Shown here piece after piece: positions 5,125 through 5,976 of a DNA stretch of 5,976 nucleotides (position 1 is the stretch's first letter; each line of letters opens with the position of its first letter). This DNA is from Thauera sp. Its GTDB lineage: Bacteria; Pseudomonadota; Gammaproteobacteria; Burkholderiales; Rhodocyclaceae. Below the pieces are notes generated by a model, which did no database searches, had not been told where the DNA came from, and saw only the letters and a list, made by a program, of their open reading frames with translations. The stretch lies in contig JAKLLJ010000214.1 in NCBI GenBank assembly GCA_023150215.1, forward strand, positions 1 to 5,976. Reading direction: 5' to 3'. A program made the position numbers and the translations under genes.

Positions 5125-5976
5125 GGCGGGTGCCGGCGCTGCGTGCGCGTCCCCGCCCGGGGGCGGCGGTCGCAGCGGTTTCTTGTCGTGCAGGCGCTTT
5201 TCCGCCCGCCGCAGCCAGGGGTGGGAGAGCGCGTGGTAGAGCGGCACCGGCGCCACCGAGCGCGCCACGCCGTGCGCCACCACCGCGGTCGCCATCAGCG
5301 GCAGCAGCATCGCGTGGTTGGCAGTCATCTCCATGACGATTACGAAGGAGGTGATCGGCGTCTGCGTCATCGCCGCGAGGAAGGCCACCATGCCGAGCAC
5401 CAGCATCGCGGCGTCGTGCTCGCCCGGCAGTAGCAGTGCGACGTCCGCGCCGAGACCGGCGCCCACGGCGAGCGCCGGCGCGAAAATCCCACCCGGGATG
5501 CGTGATATGAACACCAGCCAGATCACCGCCATCTTCATCAGCGTGAATGCCGCCGGCAGGGTGGCGCTGCCTTCGAGCGCGGCCTTGGACTCGGCGTAAC
5601 CGGTGCCGTAGGTGAGTCCGCCGCTGGCCAGGCCGATCAGTGCGGTGAGTAGCCCGCACATTGCTGCGAAGGCCACCGGCTGGCCGTCGGCGATCACCCC
5701 GAGGCGGCCGGGCAGCCCGCGCGAGGATGCGACCAGCACGCGGGTGAATATCCCGCCCAGCAGACCACCCGCTACGCCGCAGGCCAGCACCGGCCAGATC
5801 CCGTCCGGCCAGCCCAGGCTCGCCGGCGTGCGGCCGAAGTAGGTGTAGTTGCCGAGCACCGCGAGCGACATCAGGCCGGCGAAGATCACCGCGGTGAGGG
5901 TGGTGCTGTTGGCCTGGAAGGCGCGGTAGCGGCACATCTCCTCGATCGCGAACATGATGCCGCCGAGCGGGGTGTT
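5089..5976 (-). CDS. ClC-family chloride channel / Cl-/H+ antiporter, N-terminal part outside the window
   Basis: The minus-strand frame is open from the window edge to a TAG at 5089-5091, giving 295 residues. The first residues, NTPLGGIMFAIEEM, match the ClC segment NAPLAGILFIIEEM, so the Met at 5955 is internal and the true start lies beyond 5976. Other ClC hallmarks: GGIFAP with its Phe at 5482-5484 and the Tyr of PLYHAL at 5236-5238, equivalent to the anion-coordinating Phe357 and Tyr445 of E. coli ClC-ec1. The second Glu of IEEM (5938-5940) aligns with Glu203, the internal proton glutamate, which favours an H+-coupled exchanger. The selectivity Ser and the gating Glu are off-window. No CBS domains follow the membrane part; instead there is a Pro/Ala-rich tail of about 40 residues (PPPP near visible residue 270). 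It is unrelated in function to the importer. Confidence 0.93.
   Translation of the reverse strand, partial: NTPLGGIMFAIEEMCRYRAFQANSTTLTAVIFAGLMSLAVLGNYTYFGRTPASLGWPDGIWPVLACGVAGGLLGGIFTRVLVASSRGLPGRLGVIADGQPVAFAAMCGLLTALIGLASGGLTYGTGYAESKAALEGSATLPAAFTLMKMAVIWLVFISRIPGGIFAPALAVGAGLGADVALLLPGEHDAAMLVLGMVAFLAAMTQTPITSFVIVMEMTANHAMLLPLMATAVVAHGVARSVAPVPLYHALSHPWLRRAEKRLHDKKPLRPPPPGGDAHAAPAPASADAGALDQRL
5108..5139. terminator. GC-rich hairpin over the livM stop, possible bidirectional terminator
   Basis: Bases 5108-5121 pair with 5126-5139 (14 bp, one of them a G-T wobble) around the loop TGAG, which holds the livM TGA at 5122-5124. It sits where the two convergent genes overlap. Neither side has a T run, so it is not a classical intrinsic terminator. 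It could act as a polymerase pause or an RNA 3'-end stabiliser for both transcripts. Confidence 0.45.

Noticed and set aside
5030..5935. A second minus-strand frame parallel to the ClC gene
   Set aside because: It is an Arg/Gly-rich alternate frame; the ClC motifs are all in the other frame.
1..5976. Search for mobile elements, CRISPR arrays, tRNA genes, defence genes or a novel system
   Set aside because: No transposase, repeat array, attachment site, tRNA-like fold or foreign base composition was seen; all long stretches are covered by ordinary housekeeping and transport genes.

Overview
The window is high-G+C bacterial DNA with dense, co-oriented genes and short gaps. Protein style and gene neighbourhood suggest a betaproteobacterium, perhaps Rhodocyclales (Thauera/Azoarcus-like). 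That placement is an inference from familiarity with these families, not a computed classification.

Layout. Bases 1-189 are the 3' end of htpG (Hsp90 chaperone), closed by a strong intrinsic terminator at 231-275. After a 137-base control region comes a five-gene, plus-strand HAAT/branched-chain amino-acid-type ABC importer operon: ATPase livG (413-1180, TTG start), ATPase livF (1200-1922), a secreted periplasmic binding protein (1980-3194), and the membrane permeases livH (3266-4147) and livM (4171-5124). On the minus strand, tail to tail with livM and overlapping it by 36 bases, is a ClC-family chloride channel/transporter gene (5089 to beyond 5976) whose N-terminal half lies outside the window.

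How it works together. The binding protein captures a solute in the periplasm and delivers it to the LivH-LivM membrane heterodimer. The LivG-LivF pair hydrolyses ATP to drive import. All five parts are present and look intact, so this is a complete uptake system. The substrate cannot be read from sequence: the family moves aliphatic amino acids, but close relatives of this type of binding protein also take amides, urea or aromatic acids.

Nothing here looks like an undescribed system. The most interesting points are: (i) the two ATPases appear to form one consensus and one degenerate ATP site, because LivF has Arg in place of the Walker A Lys and Gln for the H-loop His while LivG has an atypical signature; (ii) a 14-bp hairpin placed exactly over the livM stop codon in the overlap with the ClC gene; (iii) two hairpins between the binding-protein gene and livH; and (iv) nested inverted repeats over the likely promoter of the operon.
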